A stretch of 64,000 nt of DNA from Meconema thalassinum (taxonomy: Eukaryota; Arthropoda; Insecta; Orthoptera; Tettigoniidae): contig OX336388.2 in NCBI GenBank assembly GCA_946902985.2, forward strand, positions 370,251,387 through 370,315,386, written 5' to 3'. The notes beneath the pieces are model-generated. The model did no database searches and was not told where the DNA came from. It saw only the letters and a list, made by a program, of their open reading frames with translations. The translations under genes and the position numbers were made by a program. This document shows, in pieces, positions 42,557 through 55,494 of this stretch; the stretch's first letter is position 1, and each line of letters opens with the position of its first letter.

Positions 42557-44639
42557 CCAATAGGAAGGGACTGGAACAAACACCAAAAACCACCCGGCAA
42601 TGTCGAAAAGTGGTAATCTTATCATTATCCCACCAGAGAAAACGGAGCATATCCCTGTCTTCAGGATCAATTATAATCTGCAGGATTGCCTTCTCTATAT
42701 CAGCTATTAGACCTATAGGATAGGTTCGAAAATTGGTCAGCACTGATGGAACAAGTTCGATGAGGTTGGGTCCGGGCTCGAGGCAATCATTCAAGGAATG
42801 ACCATTTCTGTCTTTGTTGGAAGCATCGAACACCGGCCTTATCTTTGTAGTGCCACCATCTTTCAGCATAGCTCTATGAGGCAAATAATGTGTAGGTCCA
42901 TCCAAAACCTCGTTTTCAACACCTTCGATAATCCCTTTGTTTACCCATTCCTGTAACACCTCATCATAATCCTGAAATTCCTGCATCCCTCGTAACTTTC
43001 TTGAAGTGTTCAATAATCGTTTCTGAGAAATTTCACGATTCGTTTCCAGAGAAGTACAACCATCAATCCAGGGTAGTTTGAAAATGTAGCGCCCAGATTC
43101 CTCTTCTCTCTTCACAGTCCTATCGAAGAACATCTGAACTTCTTGTTCCCTTTCTTCCTTTTTTATCTGTTCGCCAGGATCTTTTATACCCAAAGTCTCA
43201 ATTTCCCTCAAATCCGCCACTCTTGTTGATTGAGTTAAAGTAAGTAGAGTGTAAGACGAGGCAGTAGTTGAAGTGATCTCAGAAGAGCCCATAAGTGTCC
43301 ACCCTAAACAAGTTCTCACAGCTACTAGACTCTTGTTTACATGTAGAAAGTCTGGCGTGATTATCTGAGCCCACACGTCAGCTCCTAACAATACCTGAAT
43401 GTCAGTACTGTTGCCACCATTATCTTGGCCAACATCACTAAGTTCAACTCCTTTGTCCCTCAGTAAATTAAACAAGTCAGCATCAACTAGGGGAGCACCT
43501 CCACAGATACTATCAGAGCCTAACACTGCAACCTCACATCTGTTTTCCTCGTTCATACCCAGCAAAGTTATTTGATAGGACTCGAAACAAACAGGTGCTG
43601 TTTTCCTACCTCCAAATAATTCTTGACTTAGTGTTACCTTTTCAGATTGTTCCAACTCTAATTTCTTAGCACAAGACTTCTTTATGTAGCTTCTCTGCGA
43701 TCCACTGTCACACAGAACTCTTACTCTGTGCGTGGATCCACCAACAACTACTCTAGCAACTAAAGTCTGCAGATAGGTCACATGTCCTTTATTACTACCT
43801 TCCATCATGCTAACTGTTTTTGGAACCGAATTACCTTTTGGTTCATCTGAGTCTGTTTTCGCACACATCAAAGCGTAATGTTTCCCCTTGCAAAATGGGC
43901 ACTTCACAAACATCTTACACTTAACACTGACATGTCCGGGTCGTAGACACCTAAAACAAGCTCCCTTTTTCTTTAACGTTATTTGGCGTTCTTCTTGAGA
44001 ATAATCAATAGCTACAGCACAGTCTTGAGATAGATGTGAGGTTCTGCCACAGAATATACAAGCCGTATCTTTGTTATTTCTGTTTCCCTTACTAACTGAA
44101 ACATCCTCTATTGAAATTAAAGAAGCCGCTGAAGGTATGTCCCTATTCTTAGTCTTGGTCCTATCATCTTGCTTAACTCGATCCCTCCTCTCGTTAACTT
44201 CAAAAGAACTATGTCTTAGCTTAAGCCGTTCTTCACCTTCTACCTCAGTCTTTAAGAAGGCTAACAATTCACTCAAGCAACAGTCAGGTTCCTTGGTAGA
44301 CGTTTATTTTGATACACGATACCTGTCCCAAGTTCTAAACATAACCTCTGGCAAGGCACTCTCTACTAGTGGAAATAACATTGCAGCATATTTCTCCTTT
44401 GTTACTCCCAAGGAATCAAGTGCTCTCAACTGTCCCTTCAGACTGTCATACAGTTGGGCGCTGGATCTTAAACTATCCTTCTTTAACACCAAGGATAAAA
44501 GTTCCCTAACATAGTACTCAATGAGCAACTCATCCTTCCCATACCTAGACTTCAACAATTCTATAGCCTTTTTGTAGTTTTCCTTTGAAGGAGGAAAGTT
44601 TTCTACCAACTTCTGAGCACACGAACAGGTTCCATTCAC
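42551..44639 (-). pseudogene. BEL/Pao gag C-terminus, zinc knuckles, protease and RT first part
   Basis: One frame from 44639, interrupted only by TAA at 44304-44306. Before the stop comes gag capsid-like sequence (ENYKKAIELLKSRYGK, LYDSLKGQLRALDSLG). Counting from the Met at 44276, three zinc knuckles follow: CIFCGRTSHLSQDC (73-86), CFRCLRPGHVSVKC (107-120) and CPFCKGKHYALMC (126-138). An aspartic protease has its active site at CDSGSQRS (D190). RT begins with TTKIRPVFDAS (476-486) and motif A, ADIEKAILQI (D526). Real homology ends at SSPFLL (residue 573, about 42557); the frame then runs on out of phase to 42351. Confidence 0.92.
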
Positions 44640-45118
44640 TGAATCAAATAAACAAATTTATCTTCATCTTTAAGGCTGCTATCTTCATGTATTTTAGTAA
44701 ATTGCGCCCAAAACCCAATCCAGCACTTCACGTTTCCGTCAATTTTTTTCAGTTCTAGTTTTGGTAGTCTTAGTAGTCTCTGATTAGAAGTACGTGAACA
44801 GTTACTCATTTTAGCTTCATAAACGGCTTGATCTCCAACTTGTAAGGCCTGCACCTTTTCCCTAACCTTAAAATATTTCAAGTCGTACTCACTGCAATTG
44901 TTGATCTCTGTTTCAAGCACGATGTCTTCAAGGACTTCCTTTAGCAGCAGCTCATTGTAAACTTCATCATCCAGACGTTTTAACTTCTCGTAGCGTTCCA
45001 CAAGTGAAGCATATCTGCTACGAATCTCCACGTGGTCACCATCAGCAAGCGCCAACAGTTCTTCAAGCTTGTTTACCTCACGTGTAAATACGCCGCGTAA
45101 TACTCGACGTTCGGTCAT
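44636..45118 (-). pseudogene. BEL/Pao gag N-terminus (DUF1759-type)
   Basis: A 160-residue frame starts MTERRVLRGVFTREVNKLEE, shortly after the primer-binding region. It has a predicted helical N-terminal half (LVERYEKLKRLDDEVYNELL) and the typical block LPKLELKKIDGNVKCWIGFW, then FTKIHEDSSLKDEDKFVYL, as in BEL/Pao gag. The frame shifts near 44640 just where the family continues, so gag is split. Gag packages element RNA into particles. Confidence 0.88.
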
Positions 45119-45154
45119 CGTTGTTCTGTTTTATTTGATGTTGAGATTGCCAGT

Positions 45155-45177
45155 AGTCCTGTCACGGTCGCCAGTTA
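45155..45177 (-). promoter_or_regulatory. Primer-binding site region
   Basis: Two bases inside the 5' LTR the minus strand reads CTGGCGACCGTGACAGGAC, the sequence usual at this position in BEL/Pao elements, where a tRNA primes minus-strand DNA synthesis. The tRNA species is not assigned. Confidence 0.6.
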
Positions 45178-45366
45178 TATACCATACCAAATCATTTTAA
45201 TATACAGTAATCAATATTTAATTAACACAACTCAACATCGCATCCAAAGACATTCCAAAGACACTACACTCAAAGATAACAAAATCAAAACTATGTAAAT
45301 CAAAACACTGTCTATTTTCTACAGGAAGTAGATTGCTCGAAAGAGCTTTAGTTCACTTTCTCCACA
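45178..45366 (-). repeat. 5' LTR of the BEL/Pao element
   Basis: 189 bp, collinear with the 3' LTR except for a single copy of the duplicated segment and several substitutions. The LTRs have diverged since insertion. Confidence 0.92.
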
Positions 45367-45783
45367 ATGACGGCCAAGCGAAGTTGTTGTATTTAAATAG
45401 CCTTTTCTCGCATTTAAACCAAACGAGCGCCGTCACACATGGTACAGCAAATGGTATACACCTTGTAATGCACTGACATCCTATTCAGCTCAATTGTTTA
45501 CATAACATCAAGATGGCGGCTGTGCGAAATTTTAAAATTAAGGTTTAATTTCTTGTGTCCTAATCATGCGATCGAAACCAACGTTTGAACAATGCCCCTA
45601 CGCAATAATCATCATCTAATAGTACATAGCTCTATGGCCTACAAAGTATATAAAAATCCAATATGGTGGCCATCGGAAATATTTAGACGATTCTCAATGT
45701 CAACTAATCTGTGACAGCAATCAAACTTAATTGTTTTTTAACCACGAGATGGCGCCAGCGTCAAATTTTAAAATCTCGCTTTT
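45367..45783 (+). repeat. Composite repeat, right part of the copy split by the LTR element
   Basis: Resumes with GGCCAAGCGAAGTTGTTGTA and runs through CAAGATGGCGGCTGTGCG, ATCATGCGATCGAAACC and ATCCAATATGGTGGCC to the hairpin at 45784. The same order is seen in all later units. Confidence 0.85.
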
Positions 45784-48260
45784 AGCCTATTTCTATTTAT
45801 GAAAAAATAGGCTTATGGGATCACCTTTCATCCGTGTGTGTACGTCCGTGTGTGTGCCCCCCACCCCCCACTAATAAAATATAAGTGGCTGGATAGATTT
45901 CAATTAAATTCGGCAAGGTCATAGTACTATTCTGGCCGACCCCGACCGTGCCCTACAAATTTTATTACGTTTCAAAAATCCAATATGGCGGCTGTGCGAA
46001 ATATTTCACTGGTATTCTCTATCTCCGAATCTCAGAAGACTTCTGTTACTTAGGAAGCAAAATAACCAGTAATGGACGGAGGAAAGAGGATATAAAAAGT
46101 AGGTTGGATCAGGCAAGAAATGCATTTCTACAGAAAAGAAATCTGTTGGCATCGAGCGTGGGCTCTATGGAAGTGAAAATTGGACTATTGGTGCAGCAGG
46201 AAAGAGGAGATTTGAAGCGTTTGAAATGTGGTGTTACAGGAGAATGATGAAGATCAGATGGGTAGATAGGGTTACAAACGAAGAGGTATTAAGACGAGTG
46301 GGAGAGGAGAGATGTTTCTGGCGACTGCTAATGAAGAGAAGAGATAGGTTTGTAGGACACTTACTAAGACACCCAGGAATAGCAAACTTAGTTTTGGAAG
46401 GAAGGGTCGAGGACAAGAACTGTAGGGGTAGACCGAGATTAGAATATGTTAGTTTGCCTCGAATGTAGGGTGTGGTTGCTATGTAGAGATGAAACGCCTA
46501 GCTCAGGACAGGGAGGCATGGAGAGCGGGATAAAACCAGTCAAAAGACTGAAGACTCAAACAACAACATCAGCCGATATGAATTAATTGATAAATATCAA
46601 AGACACAAGATAAATGTATAGCGTAACACTAAAAAGTCCCTTGGTATTAAACCTTATATGGTGCACCATAAAGAAGGATGGAAAATTGAACGCCTAATCA
46701 ACATACCGTAACATGATGTATGAAAATATGATAAAATAATCATTTGCAACAAATTTCAAACACATATTAAAACTCTAAAAATGCCTGATTTTCCTACAGA
46801 CCACTGCCAGTGGAAGAACGTGGCTAGTATTAAGGGACATTTTTCAAGAAACATTGTGTGTCTGTGTGTGTATATGTGTGCTCCCCCCTTTCAATTGAAA
46901 CACGAAATTTAGTCCAGAGGTAGCATTAGAAAAGGGCACCTAAGTGTCATGTTTATTTTGCCGCCATCTTTACCAAATATCAATTGTGGCTACTCAATTG
47001 GTCAAAACTTAACATTAATAAACGACTAAACTAATCATCAGGGACCCGGAACAGAACTGAAATGCGTTACGTACCGCTGTGTATGCCATACCGCGGCCCC
47101 AAGCTGGCTTGCGGTATCGTTCCGTAACTGTAACTTGGAACTCGGTACGAGCAAGTGGAACGTTACAGCCCTGGAACGGTACAGTCGGAACTCGACTCCC
47201 AACTGTACCGAACATCAAGGTACGTGTTAGCGGAACGTTACGTATGGAACGGTACAGTCGGAACTCCCCTCCTAACTGTACCGAGCATCAAGGTACGTGT
47301 TAGCGGAAATTTAGCTCCTTTGTGAACAATAATAGTATTTCTCTTCTAAATTAAACCTCCCGTTCTTGCTTTTCGTTTACTTGTTAGCCTATTTTCATTT
47401 AGTAGTGATAGAAGCCACTTTTCAGTGATGCTTAATTCTAATAATGAAAGCTATTCAGTCGTGTTGACCGACTGGAAAGCTTCCTTTACTATGTACATTT
47501 ATGAAAGATAGGCCTATGACATCACATATAGTCCATGTGTGTGTACGTATGTGTGTGTTTGCATGTGTCCGTCGCCTCGCTCCCCTCGTTAATAAAATCT
47601 AAACTGCTAGATCAATTTAAACGAAACTCGGTTAGGTCATTTTACTATTTTGTCCGACCCGACTGTGCTCATCAAATTTTATTACATCTCACCAATCCAA
47701 CATGGCAACTGTGCGAAATATTTCACCGGCATTTCATATCTCCGAAACTATTACAGATATCACCTTGACGTTTTGTATGGTGGAAAAAAGCACTAATAGA
47801 AGTGTAACGATGGGACTCTCAAAAATCTCTTTACAAAACGAACATGGCGGCAAAGCGAAGTTGTTGTATTTAAATAGACTTTTCTCACATTTAAACCATC
47901 CGAGCGCCGTCACACATGGTACAGCAAATGGTATACACCTTGTAATGCACTGACATCCTATTCAGCTCAATTGTTTACATAACTTCAAGATGGCGGCTGT
48001 GCGAAATTTTAAAATTAAGGTTTAATTTCTTGTGTCCTAATCATGCGATCGAAGCCAACGTTTGAACAATGCACCTACGCAATAATCATCATCTAATAGT
48101 ATATAGCTCTATGGCCTACAATGCATATAAAAATCCAATATGGTGACCTTCTGAAATATTTAGACGATTCTCAATGTCAACTAATCTGTGACAGCAGTCA
48201 AACTTAATTGTTTTCTTAACCACGAGAAGGAGCCTGTGTCAATTTTCAACTCTCGTTTTT
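45784..48260 (+). repeat. Higher-order array unit U1 (short form)
   Basis: Order of modules: hairpin; TTATGGGATCACC; short (GT)n; poly-C; TAATAAAATATAAGTGGC; ATCCAATATGGCGGCTG; LINE fragment; AACACTAAAAAGTCCCTTGG; CCATCTTTACCAAAT block; GGACCCGGAACAG/GTTAC module; split hairpin; second (GT)n; GGAGCGATTT-like block; CAAGATGGCGGC block. Length 2477 bp. It lacks the 1.4-kb segment. Confidence 0.9.
46029..46533 (+). pseudogene. Captured LINE C-terminal fragment, unit U1
   Basis: Read across frameshifts: DFCYLGSKITSNG, EDIKSRLDQARNAFLQKRN, GAAGKRRFEAFEMWCYRRMM, RWVDRVTNEEVLRRVGEER, MKRRDRFVGHLLRHPG and NCRGRPRLEY. This is the region after the RT domain in a very common insect LINE ORF2. About 14-18 residues usual between LLTSS and VALYG are missing in every copy here. 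No RT catalytic box is included, so it is a fossil passenger of the repeat, not an active element. Confidence 0.88.
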
Positions 48261-48500
48261 AGCCTATTTCTATTTATGAAAAAATAGGCTTATGAGATCA
48301 CCTTTTGTCCGTGTGTGTCGGTGTGTTTGCCCCCAACTCCCACTAATAAAATCTAAGTGGCTGGATAGATTTCAATTAAATTCGGAAAGGTCATAGTACT
48401 ATTCTGGCCGACCCCGACCGTGCCCTACAAATTTTATTACTTTTCAACAATCCAACATGGCAGCTGTGCGAAATATTTCACTGGCATTCAATATCTCCGA

Positions 48501-49030
48501 ATCTCAGAAGACTTCTGTTAAGTTACTTAGGAAGCAAAATAACCAGTGATGGTTGGAGGAAAGAGGATATAAAAAGTAGGTTGGATCAGGCAAGGAAAGC
48601 ATTTCTACAGAAAAGGAATCAGTTGACATCGAGTGTGGCACTCTATGGAAGTGAAAATTGGACTATAGGTGCAGCAGAAAAGAGGAGATTTGAAGCGTTA
48701 GAAATGTGGTGTTACAGGAGAATGATGAAGATCACATGGGAAGAGAGGGTTACAAACGAAGAGGTATTAAGACGAGTGGGAGAGGAGAGATGTTTCTGAC
48801 GACTGTTAATGAAGAGAAGAGATAAGTTGGTAGGACACATACTAAGACACCCAGGAATAGCAAACTTAGTTATGGAAGGAAGGGTCGAGGACAAGAACTG
48901 TAAGGATAGACCGAGATTAGAATATGTTAAACAGTTTGCCTCGAATGTAGGGTGTGGTAGCTATGTTGAGATGAAACGCTTAGCTCAGGACAGGGTGGCA
49001 TGGAAAGCTGCATCAAACCAGTCAAAAACT
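48501..49030 (+). pseudogene. Captured LINE C-terminal fragment, unit U2
   Basis: The best preserved 3' part: NLVMEGRVEDKNC, RPRLEYVKQFASNVGCGSY, VEMKRLAQDRVAWKAASNQS, the natural end of this LINE ORF2. It keeps the GGGTCGAGG run, so the frame into VEDKNC is intact, unlike U3-U6. TGA at about 48797 breaks CFW-RLL. Confidence 0.88.
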
Positions 49031-49063
49031 GAATACTCAAACATCAACATCAGCCAACATGAA

Positions 49064-49967
49064 TCTACTATATAAAGCTCAAATACCACTGACTGACTGA
49101 TCTTTCATCACGAAATCTCAGAAACTACCGAACGGATTGGAATGAAATTTGGTATGCTGCTTCCTCATGGGCCGCAAACGCCCACTAAGAAAGGATTTTT
49201 GGATATTCAGGTTCTAAAGGGGTGTTAAGGGGGTAGACCTGCATTTCATTGAATAGCTATATCTCCCGATTGGTTTCATTGGGGGATGTGATACTCGGCA
49301 TATAAACTCATCATTAAAAAAAGAAGACACGTGTCTGAGGGTTTTTCCATGTGGTGTATATTATGAGGTGAAAGGGCCGAAAAGTGGGGGTTGAAGGATT
49401 TCTAACGGAGCGTGTATCTCTTAAACGACATAGGCGAGGAGTTCGGAACTCAGCCGAGAAAAATCAGCATAAAAAATAACTAAACAGGTGTTTGACCGTT
49501 TTTTCATAAAACCAATTTAAGGGGCCCATGGGGAGGGGTGAAATTATGGGGGAGGGGGGGCGGGGTAAACGTAATATGTCTGAGTGTAAAATTATACATG
49601 GCCTATGTTGTAGACAATTACACATTACATTTTTTTGTCTCGTGCTATTTCATCATACGACGAATACTTAGGGAGTTATTAATGATTTTGTACATTTTGG
49701 CCGGAATTTTCAAAGTGCCAGGAATGACATAAAAATTGATTCGAATGACATTTCAAAAAATAGTTTTTTTAATACTTTTATTATATTTTTCACGTCTTTT
49801 AGGGTCCGAAACCAACATGATATTTTGATGTTTTATTCGTCCCATGCATTTTTGGTTTCAGGTGATAGAATTATTTTCTACTAGGACCCATGCTTATCTA
49901 TCTATATAACTAATGTTATAACGGGATTCCCAATGTTAATGCGGGCGAAGCCGCGGGTAACAGCTAG
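49064..49967 (+). mobile_element. Non-autonomous Helitron, 904 bp
   Basis: Starts TCTACTATATAAAGC and ends with a GC hairpin (GCGGGCGAAGCCGCGG), a short spacer and CTAG. It sits exactly between A and T: the flanks GAA and TGAATT are contiguous (ATATGAATGAATTGATAAAT) in units U3, U4 and U5. Ends of this type and insertion at AT without target duplication define Helitrons. No Rep/helicase frame is present. Confidence 0.95.
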
Positions 49968-50164
49968 TGAATTCATAAATATCAAAGACACAAGATAAAT
50001 GTATAGCGTAACACTAAAAAGTCCCTTGGTATTAAACCTTATATGGTGCACCATAAAGAAGGATGGAAAATTGAACGCCTAAATCAACATACCGTAACAT
50101 GATGTATGAAAAGATGATAAAATAATCATTTGCAACAAATTTCAAACACATATTAAAACTCTAA

Positions 50165-51580
50165 CAAGAAGTACCGTGACGAACTAAAGAGCCTACCTTC
50201 CCTAAAATTAAGATTCATGCCAATGATTAATCTACAGTATATGAACCTATCTAGAATAATGACGAAATTAAGTTGGTAATATCGAAATGTCTAATTAGTT
50301 CGAAATATACCTGGTATAATGTAGCCTAATAGAGCACTACAGTTGGCAGCCCTGGCGACATAATATATACGACTTAGTTCCATCTCTTAAGGTACAGAAT
50401 ACACAATTTGGTAGAAGTCCAATTAATTTTACATGCAGTTATACTCAGGATTTATCAGCATTCGTAAAAGCATGTTTGGCAACAATGTCATGCGTGTGGT
50501 GGTCAGAAATGATCTGAAATATTGTGATATCTTGTTGTGCCAATTTTGAATGAAATCCATTTGTTAGTATAGAAGTTACATATTTTCTTAAATTGGACCT
50601 ATCTGTAGGCATAGAATCATGTTGGCAGCACTTACTTACATTGATTACTCCAAATTTATCTAGAATGCCAGGTGCTATACGTGTGGAAAGTATGGAGCTG
50701 TAGGCTTGCATATTTTCTGATATATTGATCTTGGGGAAAAAATATATACAGCATTTATTAACAGTTGGCAGCCCTGATTGCTCTTAAGAATAAGCACAGT
50801 CATATCTGTTAAGGTACACATAGCACATACGAAATTTGGTTGAAATCCAACTGATTGTATAGGAGTTAATTGTATTTAAAAATTGGTGCTATCAGCAGGC
50901 TTAGAATCATGTTGGTAGAACAGACTATATATGTTACTAAAAATTAATCTAAAATGTAAGGTATTATACGTGTTCATAGTTTAATGCTGTCGGCTTGCAT
51001 ACTTTCTGATATACAGGTATTTGGATAAAAAAATATAGTGAGAATTATTAACAGTTGGCAGCCCTGTTGGTTCTTAAGAATACGCTCAGTAATATCTGTT
51101 TATGTCCACATATTACATACAACATTTGGTTGAAATACAATTGATAGTGCAGAAGTTATATGCATTTAAAAACTTGACTTATCTGAAAGCTTGAAATTAT
51201 TTTGGCAACACTGTCATGTATGGCCTCATGGAAATTAAACAGAAATATCATTATCTACAACTGTGACGATTTTGGAATAGCTCCCAAGCATACCTTTCAA
51301 GATATCCAACATGGAGCTCAAATTTCTGGTGCGTTTTTTCAGCAGTTGGTAGCAGTGACATTATTTTCAAATATGGGCATGAGATATTCCGGTATACATC
51401 TTTACTCATACTAAAAATTGTTTTCGATTGCTGCAGCCGTTTATGAGTTGATAGGGGGGGGGGAGGACACACACAGCCAGCCAGACAGACAGACAGACAC
51501 ACAGACACACACACATTTTCCCGGATCGATCTCAAAAGTCTACTTTTTCCTCATTTTTGCAAAATGTGAAAAGTAGACTA
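50165..51580 (+). repeat. 1.4-kb segment present only in long units, copy in U2
   Basis: Starts CAAGAAGTACCGTGACG and contains three to four related sub-repeats with AACAGTTGGCAGCCCTG, CTTAAGAATA and AATTTGGTTGAAATCC (about 290-420 bp apart). It ends with GTTGATAGGGGGG, (AC)n, GATCTCAAAAGTCTACTTTTT and the hairpin arm AAAAGTAGACTA. Its right end therefore mirrors the 769-957 terminus. Confidence 0.85.
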
Positions 51581-53082
51581 ATAATTCCTGATTTTCGCAC
51601 AGATCACTGCCAGTGGAAGAACGTGGCTAGTATTAAGGGACTTTTTTCAAGAAACATTGTGTGTCTGTGTGTGCATATGTCTGCTCTCCTCTATCAATTG
51701 AAACACGAAATGTTGTACAGAGGTAGCACTAGAAAAGGGCACCTCTGTGTTATGTTTATTTTGCCGCCATCTTTACCAAATCTCAATTGTGGCTACTCAA
51801 TTGGTCAAACCTTAACATTAATAAACGACTAAACTAATCATCAAGGACCCGGAACAGAACGAAAATGCGTTACGTACCGCTGTGTATCACGTTACGTAAC
51901 GTATGCCATAACGCGGCCCCAATCTGGCTTGCGGTATCGTTCCGTAACTGTAACTTGGAACTCGGTACGAGCAAGTGGAAAGATTCAGCCCTGGAACGGT
52001 ACAGTCGGAACTCGACTCCCAACTGTACCGAGCGTCAAGGTACGTTTTAGCGGAACGTTACGTATGGAACGGTACAGTCGGAACTCGCCTACTAACTGTA
52101 CCGAGCATCAAGGTACGTGTTAGCGGAACTTTAGCTCCTTAGTGACCAATAATATTATTTCTTTTCTAACTTAAACCTCCCGTTGTTGCTTTTCGTTTAC
52201 TTGTTGGCCTATTTTCATTTAGTATTGATAGAAGCCATTTTTCAGTGATGCTTAATTATAATAATGAAAGCTATTCAGTCGTGTTGACCGACTGGAAAGC
52301 TTCCTTTATTATTTACATTTATGAAAGATAGGCCTATGACATCACATATAGTCCGTGTGTGTGTACGCATGTTTGTGTTTGCATGTGTCCGTCGCCTCGC
52401 TCCCCTCCCTAATAAAATCTGAACTGCTGGAGCGATTTCAACGAAACTCGGTAAGGTCATGGTACTATTTTGTCCAACCCCGACTGTGCTCTTCAAATTT
52501 TATTACATCTCACCAATCCAACTTGGCGATTGCGCGAAATATTTCACCGGCATTCCAAATCTCCGAAACTATTACAGATATCACCTTGACGTTTTGTATG
52601 GTGGGAAAAAGCACCAATATAATTGTAACTAAGGGACTCTAAAAAGCCTCTTTACAAAACGAACATGGCGGCCAAGCGAAGTTGTATTTAAATAGACTTT
52701 TCTCGCATTTAAGCCAACCAAGCGCCGTCACACATGGTACAGCAAATGGTATACACCTTGTAATACACTGACATCCTATTCAGCTCAATTGTTTACATAA
52801 CTTCAAGATGGCGGCTGTGCGAAATTTTAAAATTAAGGTTTAATTTCTTGTGTCCTAATCATGCGATCGAAACCATCGTTTGAACAATGAACCTATGCAA
52901 TTATCATCATCATCTAATAGTGCATAGCTCTATGGCCTACCATGTATATAAAAATCCAATATGGTGACCATCCGAAATATTTAGACAATTCTCAATGTCA
53001 ACTAATCTGTGACAGCAATCAAACTTAATTGTTTTCTTAACCACGAGATGGAGCCTGTGTCAAATTTTAATATCTCGTTTTT

Positions 53083-55494
53083 AGCCAATTTCTATTTATG
53101 AAAAGATAGGCTTATGAGATCACCTTTTGTCCGTGTGTGTCCGTGTGTGTGCCCCCACGCCCCACTAATAAAATCTAAGTGGCTGGATGGATTTCAATTA
53201 AATTCGGTAAGGTCATAGTACTATTCAGGCCGGCCCCGACCGTGCCCTACAAATTTTATTACGTTCTAAAAATCCAACATGGCGGTTGTGCAATATATTT
53301 CACTGGCATTCTATATCTCCGAATCTCAGAAGACTTCTGTTACTTAGGAAGCAAAATAACCAATGATTGATGGAGGAAAGAGGATATAAGAATTAGGTTG
53401 GCTCAGGCAAGGAAGGCATTTCTACAGAAAAGGAATCTGTTGACACGGAGCGTGGCACTCTATGGAAGTGAAAATTAGACTATTGATGCAGCAGAAAATA
53501 GGAGATTTGAAGCGATTGAAATGTGGTGTTACATGAGAATGATGAAGATCAGATGGGAAGAGAGGGTTACAAACGAAGAAGTATTAAGACGAGTGGGAGA
53601 GGAGAGATGTTTCTGGCGACTGCTAATGAAGAGAAGAGATAGGTTGGTAGGATACACTCTAAGACACCCAGGAATAGCAAACTTAGTTACGGAAGGAAGG
53701 TCGAGGACAAGAACTGTAGGGGTAGACCGAGATTAGAATATGTTAAACAGTTTGCCTCGAATGTGGGGTGTGGTAGCTGTGTGGAGATGAAACGCTTAGC
53801 TCAGGACAGGGAGGCATGGAGAGCGGGATAAAACCAGTCAAAAGACTGAAGACTCAAACAACAACATCAGCCGATATGAATGAATTGATAAATATCAAAG
53901 ACACAAGATAAATGTATAGCGTAACACTAAAGAGTCCCTTGGTATTAAACCTTACATGGTGCACCATAAAAAGGGATTGAAAATTGAACGCCTAAATCAA
54001 CATACCGCAACATGATGTATGAAAATATGATAAAATAATCATTTGCAACAAATTTCAAGCACTTATTAAAACTCTAAAAATGCCTGATTTTCTTACAGAT
54101 CACTGCCAGTAGAAGAACGTGGCTAATATTAAGGGACTTTTTTCAAGAAACATTATGTGTCTGTGTGTGTATATGTCTGCTACCCCCTTTCAATTGAAAC
54201 ACAAAATTTTGTACAGAGGTAGCACTAGAAACGGGTACCTCAGTATCATGTTTATTTTGCCGCCATCTTTACCAAATCTCAATTGTGGCTACTCAATTGG
54301 TCAAAACGTAACATTAATAAACGACTAAACTAGTCATCAGGGACCCGGAACAGAACTGAAATGCGTTACGTATCGCTGTGTTCCACGTTACGTAACGTAT
54401 GCCATACCGCGGCCCCGAGCTAGCTTGTGGTATAGTTCCGTAACTGAAACTTGGCACTCGGTACGAGCGTGTGGAACGTTACAGCCCTGGAACGTTACAG
54501 TCGGAACTCGACTCCCAACTGTACCGAGCATCAAGGTACGGGTTAGCGGAACTTTAGCTCCTTTGTGACCAATAATAGTATTTCTTTTCTAAATTAAACC
54601 CCCCGTTTTTGCTTTTCGTTTACTTGTTGGCCTATTTTCATTTAGTAGTGATAGAAGCCATTTTTCAGTGATGCTTAATTCTAATAATGAAAGCTATTCA
54701 GTCGTGTTGACCGACTGAAAAGCTTCCTTTATTTTCTACATTTATGAAAGATATGCCTATGACATCACATATAGTCCATGTGTGTGTACTTATGTGTGTG
54801 TTTGCATGTGTCCGTCGCCTCGCTCCCCTCCCTAATAAAATCTAAACTGCTGGAGCGATTTCAACGAAACTCGGTAAGGTCATAGTACTATTTTGTCCGA
54901 CCCGACTGTGCTCTTCACATTTTATTACGTCACACCAAACTAACATGGCAACTGTGCGAAATATTTCACCGGCAATCCATATCTCCGAAACTATTACAGA
55001 CGTTTTGTATGGTGAAAAAAAAGCACTAATAGAAGTGTAACGATGGGTCTCTCAAAAATCTCTTTACAAATCGAACATGGTGGCCAAGCGAAGTTGTTGT
55101 ATTTAAATAGACTTCTCTCTCATTTAAACCATCCGAGCACCGTCACACATGGTACAGAAAACGGTATACACCTTGTAATGCACTGACATCCTATTCAGCT
55201 CAATTGTTTACATAAATTCAAGATGGCGGCTGTGCGAAATTTTAAAATTAAGGTTTAATTTCTTGTGTCCTAATCATGCGATCGAAACCAACGTTTGAAC
55301 AATGCACCTAGGCAATAATCATCAGCTAATAGTACATAGCTCTATGGCCTACAATGTATATATAAATCAAATATGGTGACCATCCGAAATATTTAGACGA
55401 TGCTCAATGTCAACTAATCTCTGACAGCAATCAAACTTAATTGTTTTCTTAACCACGAGATGGTGCTAGTGTCAGATTTTAAAATCTCGTTTTT
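53083..55494 (+). repeat. Higher-order array unit U3 (short form)
   Basis: 2412 bp, same module order as U1, no 1.4-kb segment. Confidence 0.9.
53323..53831 (+). pseudogene. Captured LINE C-terminal fragment, unit U3
   Basis: Same fragment as in U1, with TAG in place of a Trp codon near 53476. A one-base loss in the GGAAGGTCGAGG run shifts the frame into RSRTRTVGVDRD. U4, U5 and U6 share the loss. Confidence 0.88.

Larger units (their letters stand above)
39601..45366 (-). mobile_element. BEL/Pao LTR retrotransposon, 5.77 kb, decayed
   Basis: Two similar LTRs (39601-39813 and 45178-45366) enclose gag, protease, RT, RNase H, integrase and a C-terminal domain in BEL/Pao order on the minus strand. 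The flanks ATGGC (39596-39600) and ATGAC (45367-45371) are a 5-bp target duplication with one change, the size BEL integrase makes. The empty site AACATGGCGGCCAAGCG is visible in sister repeats, for example near 52663. The frame is broken at least five times, so the copy is defective. Confidence 0.95.
48261..53082 (+). repeat. Higher-order array unit U2 (long form, plus Helitron)
   Basis: Same modules as U1, plus a Helitron (49064-49967) just after the LINE fragment and the 1.4-kb segment (50165-51580). Length 4822 bp; 3918 bp without the Helitron. Confidence 0.9.
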
